The position numbers and the translations under genes are program-made. From Candidatus Binataceae bacterium (GTDB lineage: Bacteria > Desulfobacterota > Binatia > Binatales > Binataceae): a DNA stretch of 64,000 nucleotides. The stretch spans positions 88,128 through 152,127 of the forward strand of contig DATJMX010000014.1 in NCBI GenBank assembly GCA_035508495.1, given 5' to 3'. Of this stretch, positions 25,265 through 33,988 are shown one piece after another. Position 1 is the first letter of the stretch; each line of letters opens with the position of its first letter. The notes under the pieces were generated by a model that had not been told where the DNA came from, made no database searches, and saw nothing but the letters and a program-made list of their open reading frames with translations.

Positions 25265-25936
25265 TCAGGCCGCGGCTTGTCCCATTTCCTGGCGCGTATG
25301 CTCTTCTTCGGAAGACACCCGCATGCCGATGAAGTTCTTGAGCTTTACCCTGGAATGGTCCGGTGCCATGCTTTTGGCAAACCGCGACAGCGCCCTGGCC
25401 AGCCGATCGAAAGCCTCGGTCTCGAGAACCATTGGCTGCGCGTAGATAGGTTCGCCATCGACCGTTTCCAGGTATGGATACAGGCCCGGCTCGCCCACCA
25501 TCTTGAAACCGGTTCCAAGATAGAAATCCGGATTCCCCTCCGGTCCTGCCGCGAGGTAGGCGAGAGCGGCACGTGTTCCGCGGCCCACCAGCGGCACGAC
25601 CATTCCGCACCAGACCATCAGTCCCGCGCCTTTCCTGAGCGACCAGAGATCGCTGCATTCGACCACTGCTCCAGGCGCCAGATGAGAAAGATCCGGTTTG
25701 GGGCAGGTCTGAGGGAACATTTCCAAATCGTGGGTGGAAATGCCCGCGATCATTTTCTCGGCCGGATCAGATTCCCCTTCGAACAGGCCGTAGAGATTGC
25801 CAAAGGCAAGCTGAATTTTCGCGAGCTGAGAGCGCGACTTCTCTCTGAACCTGATGCCGAGTTTGGCCCGCGCCTCTGCGAGCCGATCAGCAAAGATTCT
25901 CCGTTCCTCTTCGGTAACCAAAAGCCTTAGTTCCAT
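25265..25936 (-). CDS. Possible FeeM-like GNAT N-acyltransferase, 223 aa
   Basis: I do not recognise this with certainty. The first half is helical and charged (VTEEERRIFADRLAEARAKL). Later segments resemble GNAT-type long-chain N-acyltransferases: VVECSDLWSLRKG (E-x-S/C-x-L pattern), then a late FYLGTGFKMVGEP, like the Y-x-x-LGF-x-x-x-G motif, followed by GEPIYAQPMVLE. A ribosome-binding site AAAAGGAG lies 9 bp before the ATG. It opens an operon with the desaturase and two permeases. The N-acyl amino acid synthase idea is inference. Confidence 0.55.
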   Translation of the reverse strand: MELRLLVTEEERRIFADRLAEARAKLGIRFREKSRSQLAKIQLAFGNLYGLFEGESDPAEKMIAGISTHDLEMFPQTCPKPDLSHLAPGAVVECSDLWSLRKGAGLMVWCGMVVPLVGRGTRAALAYLAAGPEGNPDFYLGTGFKMVGEPGLYPYLETVDGEPIYAQPMVLETEAFDRLARALSRFAKSMAPDHSRVKLKNFIGMRVSSEEEHTRQEMGQAAA

Positions 25937-26487
25937 AACCCCTGTCTCCTTTTATGGCGAAAGAATTCGCCGGTATGACTAATACAAGGTTGTATAAAGC
26001 TGAGTTGGCAGGGTTGTGGAAAGGATCGGAGGGCAGCTTTTGAACGCGCGAGTAGATTCGCCTTGGCGGCGTGGGGGTACGAATCGCGCGTGATACCAGC
26101 CGCAGCGCTCGCAATCGGGCAATCTCGACGATGAGATTCGACGCTGACAATTTGTCATTCCTAACTGACTTCGCGAATACTAGGGTTGCTTTGGGTGCGC
26201 ACGCAAGTGCGGGCTCTGAGCAGACTGAGGCGTGGATACCAATTAGTTGGTTGTGATTGGTTACGCTCACTCAGCGCTCATCATTGCTAAGTCACATTTC
26301 GGCTGGAGTGCGCCGTGACTGCAAGGCGAAAGAAATACGAAATGTATTCGCTTGGTATGCTTTTCGTTTGGTCTGGCTTGTAATCGCTCTTTCTGGCACC
26401 TTGGAGTTGCCAGTCAACTCGAAGCAGTGTAGGGTTTGACGCGTTGGATTAGATTTGTTTGTTTCTCGCAGACAGGGTTTGTCTATC
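25937..26487. other. AT-richer intergenic region, about 550 bp
   Basis: No convincing gene in any frame. It separates the minus-strand acyltransferase operon from the plus-strand metallopeptidase operon and so must hold two promoters. The first 60 bp contain the ATACAAGGTTGTAT palindrome. The rest is AT-richer than its surroundings, with a small CGCAC-GCAA-GTGCG hairpin near 26200. Open frames here (such as one starting at 26270 on the minus strand) have no ribosome-binding site or protein-like composition. Confidence 0.5.
25982..25995. promoter_or_regulatory. Palindromic operator before the acyltransferase operon
   Basis: ATACAA-GG-TTGTAT: six-base perfect arms around two bases, 46 bp upstream of the ATG at 25936. 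On the minus strand its outer bases form a TATACA element that could be the -10 box, so a bound regulator would block the promoter. Which regulator binds is unknown; the XRE protein at 27276 is one candidate. Confidence 0.5.
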
Positions 26488-27279
26488 GTGAGCTCCAAAA
26501 GCGAGCGGTCCAAAATTAACGCCTTGCTGGTCGAGCTGGTCGCCTCCAAAAGTAAGACCCGCCTCCATCGCAAGGCTTCCAAGATCGGCGCCGAAGTCGA
26601 AGAGCTGGCAAGCCTTGACTACGCGGGACCGTTGCGGCGATGCCTCGATCGGCCGCAGCTCAACGCGCTCATCAAGGACGCACGCAAGAACGTCTGGCCG
26701 AACCTCAATCGCGAGCCACTGAGGCTCGGATCGACCCGCGAATTTTCCGAACGTTTTTCCGGCGTCGGAGTCGAAGTACGCCCGGCCCGGATGCCGACGT
26801 CGACTGGACTGGCGCTGCTCGGGTTCTACGTCCGCAAGACCGACTTCCTGTCGGGCAAGCCGCTCATTTGTGTTAACACGGCCCATCATCCGGCAGTGAT
26901 CGGCGCGGCGTTCGTTCATGAGATGGGTCATCATCTGACGGCCGAGATCTTCGGCAATGACGACCACACTCCGAGCCTGCTCTACACCGGTTACTCCGAT
27001 CATCTGAATGAGCCGTCGGAACTCGTGGCTGACGTGCTGGTCAGTCTGGGCATCTATCCGCAACCGATGGCGCGGAAGATGTTTCCTCAATCGCGGCGAA
27101 GCACCAGGCCGACGAATCTCGATGTGAACGGACATTCGGCCGTTATCGATTACCTGGCAAAACAGTACGGACTGTCTTTCGATGACAAGATGTCCGTCTC
27201 ACAGAAGTTTCAATACATGGCCGGACTGCTACACTACACCAGACTCCGAGAGGCGTTGCGCAACGAATTCGATCTATGA
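26488..27279 (+). CDS. ImmA/IrrE-like zinc metallopeptidase
   Basis: A 263-residue soluble protein with the zinc-peptidase motif FVHEMGHHLTAE (about residues 144-155) and a downstream third-ligand region EPSELVADVLVS (about 180-191). The N-terminal 90 residues are helical and basic. ImmA/IrrE enzymes cleave or sense partner repressors of the XRE class, and such a gene overlaps its 3' end by 4 bp (ATGA). The GTG at 26488 is preferred (CAGGG upstream); a TTG at 26455 would add 11 residues. Confidence 0.78.
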   Translation: MSSKSERSKINALLVELVASKSKTRLHRKASKIGAEVEELASLDYAGPLRRCLDRPQLNALIKDARKNVWPNLNREPLRLGSTREFSERFSGVGVEVRPARMPTSTGLALLGFYVRKTDFLSGKPLICVNTAHHPAVIGAAFVHEMGHHLTAEIFGNDDHTPSLLYTGYSDHLNEPSELVADVLVSLGIYPQPMARKMFPQSRRSTRPTNLDVNGHSAVIDYLAKQYGLSFDDKMSVSQKFQYMAGLLHYTRLREALRNEFDL

Positions 27280-27725
27280 GCTCGCGAAATAAACTTGGTC
27301 TCGTGTTGAAGAGCCGGCGCAAGGCGCTCGGCCTGAGTCAGCGCGCCCTCGCCGCCAAGCTCGGCGTCGAAGCGAGCTACGTCGCATTCCTTGAGAGTGG
27401 ACGCCGCAAGCCGTCGCTCAGCCTGGCCCAGCGCCTGGCACGCACGCTCGGGGTTGACCGCCAGGAACTGTTCCTGTTGGTTCATCCTGAAGCGAAGTCG
27501 ATGTTCGAACCGGCGCCGAAGCCAGAGGATCGAAGCCCGGCGCAATCGTGGCAGGAACTGATCAGCGATAAGGCTCTGCTTACCCGCTACGAAGTGACGC
27601 CGCTCGAGCTCCGCGCGATGAAGCAGCTAAGCCTGCTCGGCTACGTGCTGACCCAGCGGGAGTTCCTCACAATCGTCACCGTGATTCGCGGCACCGCGGT
27701 CAGCAAGCGCGGGAGTCGCAGCTAG
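27276..27725 (+). CDS. XRE-family helix-turn-helix regulator
   Basis: A 149-residue DNA-binding protein. The Cro/cI helix-turn-helix is at about 7-62 (LKSRRKALGLSQRALAAKLG, then SYVAFLESGRRKPSLSLAQRLAR). The C-terminal 80 residues are of unknown fold and may be the peptidase-sensitive part. Translation is coupled to the metallopeptidase by an ATGA overlap. The pair probably forms a stress-responsive switch; its targets are unknown. Its end overlaps the convergent phosphoesterase stop by 4 bp. Confidence 0.9.
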   Translation: MSSRNKLGLVLKSRRKALGLSQRALAAKLGVEASYVAFLESGRRKPSLSLAQRLARTLGVDRQELFLLVHPEAKSMFEPAPKPEDRSPAQSWQELISDKALLTRYEVTPLELRAMKQLSLLGYVLTQREFLTIVTVIRGTAVSKRGSRS

Positions 27726-29518
27726 ATTCCATCCGGGATGATCAGCAGATCGTCCCGGCGCGGATTTTGAAAATCGAACATGCCTCGCAGATCGTCTATC
27801 GCGGGGCCATTCGCCGCGACATAGGGGTTCTTCGTCGATGGCATAGGATCCGGCAGGTTGTCGCGGCTGCGCTTCGAAAGCGGTGCCAGCCTCCAGTTCC
27901 ATTCGAGAAATTTAAGAATCGACGCATGATCTGAATATGCGTGGTTGATCGCGCCGGCCCTCACATACGGCGAAATAACCATCAGTGGAATGCGCGTGCC
28001 GTCGCCGAAGAAATCCAGCGGCGAGATATAACCTGAATCGTAGTATCCGCCGCCTTCGTCGAAGGTCACGAAGACCGCCGAGTCGGCGAAAAGCTTCGGA
28101 TGCTTGATTACCTCGTTGGCGATACTTTGTACGAAATACTCATACGCCGACATCGCCGAGTTCCCGGGATGCCCTGAGTACGGTTCGTAAGGACGCACGA
28201 ACGAGACTGCCGGAAGTGATCCCGCTTCGACATCGTGAAAGAAATCCTGCACTCCTTCGATATCGGCACGCAGTGGGCCGCTCATGATGTTCCTGCTGAA
28301 TTGGAGGGGATTGCAGATCGAGCACCAGGCATCGTTGGCGCCGCCCTTGCGCAGCCCGCCGATATAGTATTTCCAGGTGATGCCGCCTTTGCTGAGTGAC
28401 TCGCCGATATTGGGCAGCGTTTGCGGCGGCAGAGTGTATGGATGTTTCTTCACATCGACAGGAGAACCATCCGGATTGTAAGGCGGTCCGTAATTATTCA
28501 CCAGGTAGTAATGATCCGAATCGCAGTTGGACTCGCGATGCAGGGAATTCAGATAGTCGAGAATTGGCGCCACGCCCGGCTGCGCGCGATCCGCGCAGTT
28601 CACGTAAGTTCCACTGTGATATCCGTCCTGCTTGAACCAATTGTCCGTGCCGGGCAACGGATTCGGATCCTCGATTAATTCTTTGGGCGGCGTGAGCGGG
28701 TGGCCGTTACCGTCGCTGTAGAAGGCGAGGTCGCCGGTGCCGAGATAGATGAAGCTCGCCCCGGTGCCGCCCATGATCCCCTGATGAAAATTGTCGTTCA
28801 TTGCGTAGTGATCGGCGATGAACTTGAACACCGGCGCGTCGCCCTGGGCGACGTTGTAGAAGCCCATCGAAACGCTTCCCTGGCGGGTACTTTGATCGCT
28901 GAACGGTGTCGGGGGAGCTTTGCCGTCGCTGCCCGCTCCGGTCGCCAGTGCGCTCCACAGGAATAGATCATTGCGGCCGGCGTCGAACTGCTGCCACATC
29001 TGGAAGAAGCGATGCGCCGGATCGCCGGTGAAAGAAAGCTGGTAGGCAGTATACTTGGTGATCTGAAAAGGTCCGTTAGGCAGGTCAGCCGGAAATCTCA
29101 GGTCCGCAACATTGAGCGGCTGCCCGTACGCGAAAGTAGTATTCGGTTGAGGCAGATGCGAGTATGGTGTTGTCCGCTGGGGCTCGATTGAATATGTATT
29201 TTGTTCTTTCGCCTGCCATTGCCGGGCCTTCGCGAAACCTGGCCCGGGTGATCCGTCGATATTGACTATTCCTTCCGAAAGCAAGTTCACGACGGATTGC
29301 CCATGGTGCGGCTGGTAGGTTGCGAACAGATTATCGAAACTATGGTTTTCACCTACCACCACGATCACGTGCCGGATCGGACTCCGCGGAGTTTGCGCCG
29401 TGGCTATGCCATCGAAGAAAGCAACATAAAACATCACCGCGATCGCGACTTTCCCAAAATTGAAGAGTGATCCGATGATCGAACGGTTGCAGCTTGTTCT
29501 CATCGCAAAGAGTTCCAT
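27722..29518 (-). CDS. Secreted phosphoesterase (AcpA/phospholipase C family)
   Basis: A 598-residue exported enzyme of the phosphoesterase family that includes acid phosphatase AcpA and non-toxic or toxic phospholipases C. A Sec-type signal peptide ends near ATAQ (residue 42). HVIVVVGENHSFDNLF near 50 has the metal-binding E-N and nucleophile region; GGTGASFIYLGTGDLAF is mid-chain; VFVTFDEGGGYYD and YSDHASILKFLEWNW near the C-terminus supply Asp and His ligands. It would release phosphate from lipids or esters outside the membrane. Confidence 0.88.
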   Translation of the reverse strand: MELFAMRTSCNRSIIGSLFNFGKVAIAVMFYVAFFDGIATAQTPRSPIRHVIVVVGENHSFDNLFATYQPHHGQSVVNLLSEGIVNIDGSPGPGFAKARQWQAKEQNTYSIEPQRTTPYSHLPQPNTTFAYGQPLNVADLRFPADLPNGPFQITKYTAYQLSFTGDPAHRFFQMWQQFDAGRNDLFLWSALATGAGSDGKAPPTPFSDQSTRQGSVSMGFYNVAQGDAPVFKFIADHYAMNDNFHQGIMGGTGASFIYLGTGDLAFYSDGNGHPLTPPKELIEDPNPLPGTDNWFKQDGYHSGTYVNCADRAQPGVAPILDYLNSLHRESNCDSDHYYLVNNYGPPYNPDGSPVDVKKHPYTLPPQTLPNIGESLSKGGITWKYYIGGLRKGGANDAWCSICNPLQFSRNIMSGPLRADIEGVQDFFHDVEAGSLPAVSFVRPYEPYSGHPGNSAMSAYEYFVQSIANEVIKHPKLFADSAVFVTFDEGGGYYDSGYISPLDFFGDGTRIPLMVISPYVRAGAINHAYSDHASILKFLEWNWRLAPLSKRSRDNLPDPMPSTKNPYVAANGPAIDDLRGMFDFQNPRRDDLLIIPDGI

Positions 29519-29542
29519 TGATCCAGAAGTAAACTTCCAAAA

Positions 29543-29575
29543 ACGAACAAGACGTTAAATCTCATAATTGTTCGT
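29543..29575. promoter_or_regulatory. Inverted repeat before the phosphoesterase gene
   Basis: ACGAACAA (29543-29550) and TTGTTCGT (29568-29575) are perfect 8-bp inverted arms, 17 bp apart, starting 25 bp upstream of the phosphoesterase start at 29518. It could be an operator or a 5' leader hairpin. It does not match the Pho box consensus. Confidence 0.42.
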
Positions 29576-29750
29576 GGCAAGCTGCGTCACGGAACGTGAA
29601 GTTAACCCAATAAAGATAGACAGAATGCTTGAGAGGCGAGGTGCGTTATGTCGCTTTATGCAGTTCGACAGAAAAAATCCACAATTTCACCAGTTTAACC
29701 TCGCGACTCACTGCTATCCATGATATTCGTCCTCGACAAGGCGCATCCAT

Positions 29751-30719
29751 ATGATCATACGACTTTCATCGCATCTAACCTGCAAAGCCTTGATTGGACT
29801 CGTTCTCGCCTCGCTCGCCGCGGGATGCGGCGGTGGTTCGAGCGGTCCGCCACCCGCGCCGCGAGTCTTCGCCCCAAACTCGGCGACCAATTCGATCGCG
29901 GTCTACAACTCGCGGGCCAATGGTGACGCCAAGCCGCTGCGCTCAATCGACGGCGGCACCACGCAGCTCGCAAATCCCCAGGCGATCGCATTCGACAATC
30001 GGGGACTGATCTACGTCGCCAACGGTGACAACAGCACGATCACCGTTTTCAGCCATTCCGCGAATGGCGACGTAGGGCCGATATCGGTCATCAGCGGCGC
30101 GAGCACGCTGCTGATCGACCCCGAGGGAATCAGGGTCGATCGCCAGAACCGGATTTATGCGGCCAATGCAGGCGGCAACACGGTGACGGTTTATGCACCC
30201 GCAGCCAGCGGCAACGCGGCGCCCATCGCGCTGGTTGGAGGCCCGGCGACGGGTCTCAAGGAACCTGAGGACGTCATTTTCGATCCCGCCGGCAACGTGT
30301 ATGTCGCGAACACGGCGGGAAATTCCGTCACCGTCTATCCGCCGAATAGCAACGGCAATGCCGCCTTCATTCGGCGGATCAAAGGGTTGCTCACGCGATT
30401 GCACGCACCTGACGCGCTCGCGATGGACGGCAGTGGCAACCTCTACGTCGCCAACAGCGACAGCGATTCGGTGACGGTCTACGCGCCAGGAGCTAACGGC
30501 GACGTCGCCCCGGTGGGTGTGCTTGCCGGGCCCGAAACGATGATCGCCGCTCCCGGCGGAATCGCGTACGGCGGCGGCCTGCTGTTCGTCGCGTCGAGTC
30601 CCGAGGATGCGATCCTGCGCTTCAACGCGCTCACGCGCGGCAACAACTCGCCGCAGGCCGTGATTGAAGGGGCGGATACGGAGCTCTCGGTTCCGTTCGG
30701 TATCGCTCTCAGCTTCTGA
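29751..30719 (+). CDS. NHL-like beta-propeller lipoprotein
   Basis: A 322-residue lipoprotein (lipobox LAAGC, then GGGSSGPPP linker). The rest is six repeats of about 50 residues with the pattern P-x-G/A-I-x-D, G-N-x-Y-V-A-N, S-x-T-V-Y, N-G-x-x-x-P, G-x-x-T-x-L, as in NHL/SMP-30-like propellers. Such propellers usually bind proteins or sugars. It precedes the thaumatin-like gene by 24 bp in the same direction, so the two are probably cotranscribed and may work together at the cell surface. Confidence 0.8.
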   Translation: MIIRLSSHLTCKALIGLVLASLAAGCGGGSSGPPPAPRVFAPNSATNSIAVYNSRANGDAKPLRSIDGGTTQLANPQAIAFDNRGLIYVANGDNSTITVFSHSANGDVGPISVISGASTLLIDPEGIRVDRQNRIYAANAGGNTVTVYAPAASGNAAPIALVGGPATGLKEPEDVIFDPAGNVYVANTAGNSVTVYPPNSNGNAAFIRRIKGLLTRLHAPDALAMDGSGNLYVANSDSDSVTVYAPGANGDVAPVGVLAGPETMIAAPGGIAYGGGLLFVASSPEDAILRFNALTRGNNSPQAVIEGADTELSVPFGIALSF

Positions 30720-30743
30720 ACCCGTGATCCAGAGGACCATCCG

Positions 30744-32783
30744 ATGAGACTTGCAATGAGCCGAATTGCCCGTGCGATCGTAATCGCGGCCATCGCCAGC
30801 GTCTTGCTGTTCACTGCGCGCGCGCGTGCGGCGACTCCGACGGCGACGCCCACGGCGATGCCGACCGCGCACACGGTTAACTTCATTAACAACTGCAGTC
30901 AGCCGATCTGGATCGCGGCCAACGGCAACGTCGATCTGACGCCGCCCGTCAGCCAGATCTCGAGCTGGGAGCTGGCGCCCAAGTGCGGCACCAATTTCAC
31001 CTGCCCCGCTGGATCGACCTGCCTCGACGGCGCCTGCAGTTGCACCCAGACCAACCAGAGCGATCCGCTCTGCAACGGTGGACTCTGCCTGCCAAGCGGC
31101 GTGTGTGCGACCAGCGTCGCAGCAGCGATCCCGCTGACCTACTCGGGCCGTGTCTGGGGACGTACCGGATGCAATTCGAATGCGATGAGCTGTGTCACGG
31201 GAGATTGTGGCGCCACCGATTGCTTCGGTGCGGGCGCGAATAACGCAACGCTCTGGGAAGCGACTCTGGCCGGCACCAATGCCGGGAGTTTTCCCGGTAC
31301 GCTCGATAACTACGATGTGAGCCTGGTGAGCGGCTACAACGTTCCGATCAACGTCAGCGCCGAAGGACCGACCGACGCGCCGGGATGGAATGCCGGCGCG
31401 ACTTATACCAATGGTCAGGCCGGTTCACCGCAATCAGTTATCGTCGCGCCGGCCGGCACCAACACCTGGCTCTTCAATGATGTCGGCCCGTCGCCCACCG
31501 CGACGTCGGGCGCCACCGTGCCGCCGTTCTCAACGGTATTGCGGGGGACCGCCGACGATCCGAATACTGCTGGCGCGGGAATCGTCTGGAGCACGACCAG
31601 CTCGACTTGCCAAACCGGGAGCTGCACAACAGACCTGCTCAGGACCTGTCCGCCATTACTGCGAGTCGACAATTCGAGTCAGTCTTGCACCGCGAACAAT
31701 CAGAACGATCCGAACTGCGCTGGCGGTCCGTGCGATTCCAACGGCACCTGCGTCATCGCCTGCACGGTGCCGGTCAACTATTGCGCGCTCAATCCCAGCG
31801 CGACGATCTGCACGGCGCAGAACAATTCTTTCTATGCCTGCCTGAATCAAACCTCGACAGAGGTGGATCCATTCGGCCATCAGATCAATCTCGAGTCCGC
31901 AAATTCGGGCAACGCCGTATGCTTCAGCTCCGCGGATTGTCAGCCCGGCACCACCTGCCTGATGACTCCGACCTTCACTCCGGCGAGCAACGTCACGTGG
32001 CCGGCGGGTGCCGGATTATGCATCCCGGGCAACGGTGCGATCACGCAGAATGGCGGATGCACCTCGAGCGCGATGGACGGACAAGCTTGTCCCTCGGCCA
32101 ACTTCACTTTCCCATTCCCCGCCTATACTTGCGCGACTCTGACCAATGCCAGTTCCGCTGGCGCACAGGCTTCGACTTGTCTTCCGCCGATTAACAATCA
32201 GGCGGTGACCGGACCGGCCGCGTTCGGCGCGCTGGTGTGGAACGCAGACAACTTCACTCCCATCAATCCATCGCAATCATGCACCGCGGACAGCGATTGC
32301 GGCACGGGCAATTATTGCCTCGAGGCGGCCGTACGGAAATTTCCTACGACCGGCACCGTCATGGCGCAGGCGGTCAACGAATGCGCCGGCGCGAGCGACA
32401 CATGCGTCTGCAACTCGGTCAACAATTGCACGTCGAGCGCGACGTGCACCGGCAACACGCAATGCCAGGATTCCGCCGGCAAAGCCTGCGGCGCGAGCGA
32501 GACGTGTATCTGTCAGACCCCGGCCGTTTACACCGGCGTATGCGGTCCGACCAACGTCAACTGGACGGCGGCGATCAATCAAATCTCGGTGGGCGGCAAT
32601 AACTATTTGTCAATCTTCAAGAGCTCATGCCCGACCGCTTACTCCTTCCAGTTCGACGACCAGGCGAGCGACTGGACTTGCAACAGCACCTCCGATCAGG
32701 TGGTCAACTACAACGTCACATTCTGTGGCGTCGGCGGTAAGGGAGCTCAAGCCCAAGTCATAGCGGAACCGACACTTCGTTAG
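30744..32783 (+). CDS. Thaumatin-like protein with large Cys-rich insertions
   Basis: A 679-residue secreted protein. A signal peptide (to about residue 29) is followed by an Ala-Thr-Pro linker. The thaumatin (PR-5) fold is then recognisable in pieces: HTVNFINNCSQPIWIA near 43; SGRVWGRTGC, VTGDCGATDC, ATLWEATL and NYDVSLVSGYNVPINV over 134-204; and a C-terminal piece near 620 (FKSSCPTAYSFQFDD, then NYNVTFCG). In between are Cys-rich segments of repeated SQSCT, CxxGxxC and CIC types. Of the acidic cleft residues of plant antifungal members, Glu172 and Asp191 are present and one Asp is Ser196. Extracellular; target unknown. Confidence 0.82.
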   Translation: MRLAMSRIARAIVIAAIASVLLFTARARAATPTATPTAMPTAHTVNFINNCSQPIWIAANGNVDLTPPVSQISSWELAPKCGTNFTCPAGSTCLDGACSCTQTNQSDPLCNGGLCLPSGVCATSVAAAIPLTYSGRVWGRTGCNSNAMSCVTGDCGATDCFGAGANNATLWEATLAGTNAGSFPGTLDNYDVSLVSGYNVPINVSAEGPTDAPGWNAGATYTNGQAGSPQSVIVAPAGTNTWLFNDVGPSPTATSGATVPPFSTVLRGTADDPNTAGAGIVWSTTSSTCQTGSCTTDLLRTCPPLLRVDNSSQSCTANNQNDPNCAGGPCDSNGTCVIACTVPVNYCALNPSATICTAQNNSFYACLNQTSTEVDPFGHQINLESANSGNAVCFSSADCQPGTTCLMTPTFTPASNVTWPAGAGLCIPGNGAITQNGGCTSSAMDGQACPSANFTFPFPAYTCATLTNASSAGAQASTCLPPINNQAVTGPAAFGALVWNADNFTPINPSQSCTADSDCGTGNYCLEAAVRKFPTTGTVMAQAVNECAGASDTCVCNSVNNCTSSATCTGNTQCQDSAGKACGASETCICQTPAVYTGVCGPTNVNWTAAINQISVGGNNYLSIFKSSCPTAYSFQFDDQASDWTCNSTSDQVVNYNVTFCGVGGKGAQAQVIAEPTLR

Positions 32784-32882
32784 ACCTTCGCCATGGCGTA
32801 ACCTACAGGCCACCGCGCTCATCGAAGCACCAGCGATGAGCGCGGCGCCCGCGCGCCATTTTCAAAGCCGGAGGAATCTACG

Positions 32883-33887
32883 ATGAAAGTCATCCGTGTG
32901 CAGAACGCTGGTGGACGGTTCGAGATGGTCGATGCTCCCATTCCCGCGCCGCCGCCCGGCAGTGTGAGAGTTCGCGTCGAAGCCTGCGGCGTGTGTCACA
33001 GCGACAGCATCACCAAGGAGGGCGCCTTCCCTGGCATCGCGTATCCGCGCTCGCCCGGTCATGAAATCGCGGGCGTGATCGACGCCCTGGGCGACAACGC
33101 CGATCCATGGCAGGTTGGCGAGCGCGTCGGTGTCGGCTGGTTCGGCGGCAATTGCGGCAAGTGCGAATCGTGTCGCCGTGGTGATTTCATCACCTGCGAC
33201 TTCGGCCAGATTCCGGGTATCAGTTACGACGGTGGATACGCCGAGTTCATGATTGCCCCGGTATCAGCACTCGCGCGAATCCCCGCGGCGCTCAAACCCG
33301 AGGATGCTGGCCCGCTGATGTGCGCCGGAATCACCACGTTTAACGCGCTACGGCACAGCGGCGCCGGACCCGGCGACCTCGTGGCCGTGCAGGGAATCGG
33401 CGGCCTCGGGCATCTCGGTGTGCAGTTCGCGAACAAGTTCGGCTTCCATACCGTGGCGATCGGCCGCGGTGCAGACAAGAAGGATCTCGCGGTGAAGCTC
33501 GGCGCCCACGAATATATCGACAGCGCCACGCAGGACGTTGCCAAAACACTCGCGGGTCTCGGCGGTGCCCGCGTGATCCTCGCGACCGCACCTGACAGCA
33601 AGGCGATGGGCACGCTCGTCGACGGGCTGGGCCCGGCCGGCAACCTCGTAATCGTCGGCGCCAGCTCCGAACCATTTGGCGTCGCGCCGCTTCAGCTCAT
33701 CTTGAAGCGCCGGACGATCACGGGCTGGCCCTCGGGAACGGCCAAGGACTCGGAAGATGCGCTCAACTTCGCTGCGCTCACGGGAGTGCGCCCGATGATC
33801 GAAGTGTTCCCGCTCGCGCGCGCATCGGAGGGTTACGACCACATGATGTCCGGCAAAGTCCGCTTCCGCTCCGTGCTCAAAGTCTGA
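32883..33887 (+). CDS. Zinc-dependent alcohol dehydrogenase (MDR family)
   Basis: A 334-residue medium-chain dehydrogenase. Catalytic-zinc ligands are Cys38 (CGVCHSD) and the GHE at 59-61. Four cysteines for structural zinc lie at 91, 94, 97 and 105. The Rossmann loop is GIGGLGHLGVQFA near 171. It oxidises alcohols or reduces aldehydes with NAD(P). A GGAGG site lies before the ATG. It stands between the thaumatin gene and the ArsR operator with no clear partner. Confidence 0.93.
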   Translation: MKVIRVQNAGGRFEMVDAPIPAPPPGSVRVRVEACGVCHSDSITKEGAFPGIAYPRSPGHEIAGVIDALGDNADPWQVGERVGVGWFGGNCGKCESCRRGDFITCDFGQIPGISYDGGYAEFMIAPVSALARIPAALKPEDAGPLMCAGITTFNALRHSGAGPGDLVAVQGIGGLGHLGVQFANKFGFHTVAIGRGADKKDLAVKLGAHEYIDSATQDVAKTLAGLGGARVILATAPDSKAMGTLVDGLGPAGNLVIVGASSEPFGVAPLQLILKRRTITGWPSGTAKDSEDALNFAALTGVRPMIEVFPLARASEGYDHMMSGKVRFRSVLKV

Positions 33888-33941
33888 TTTCCCTTGTTCG
33901 GCGCGCGTATCCGCACCGGCACGTTGTCTGCGCGCAATTAA

Positions 33942-33978
33942 TCAACAGATATGTTGACTATCAACCAATGTGTTGATA
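33942..33978. promoter_or_regulatory. Double palindromic ArsR-type operator
   Basis: Two adjacent inverted repeats with the same half-site: TCAACA-N4-TGTTGA (33942-33957) and TATCAAC-N6-GTTGATA (33959-33978). They end 10 bp before the GTG of the ArsR gene. Position and symmetry fit two dimers of that regulator and autorepression of the operon. Confidence 0.72.
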
Positions 33979-33988
33979 GTTATGAAGC

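Noticed and set aside
25887..26270. Minus-strand frame in the 550-bp gap
   Set aside because: No ribosome-binding site and no recognisable domain; it overlaps the real start of the acyltransferase gene.
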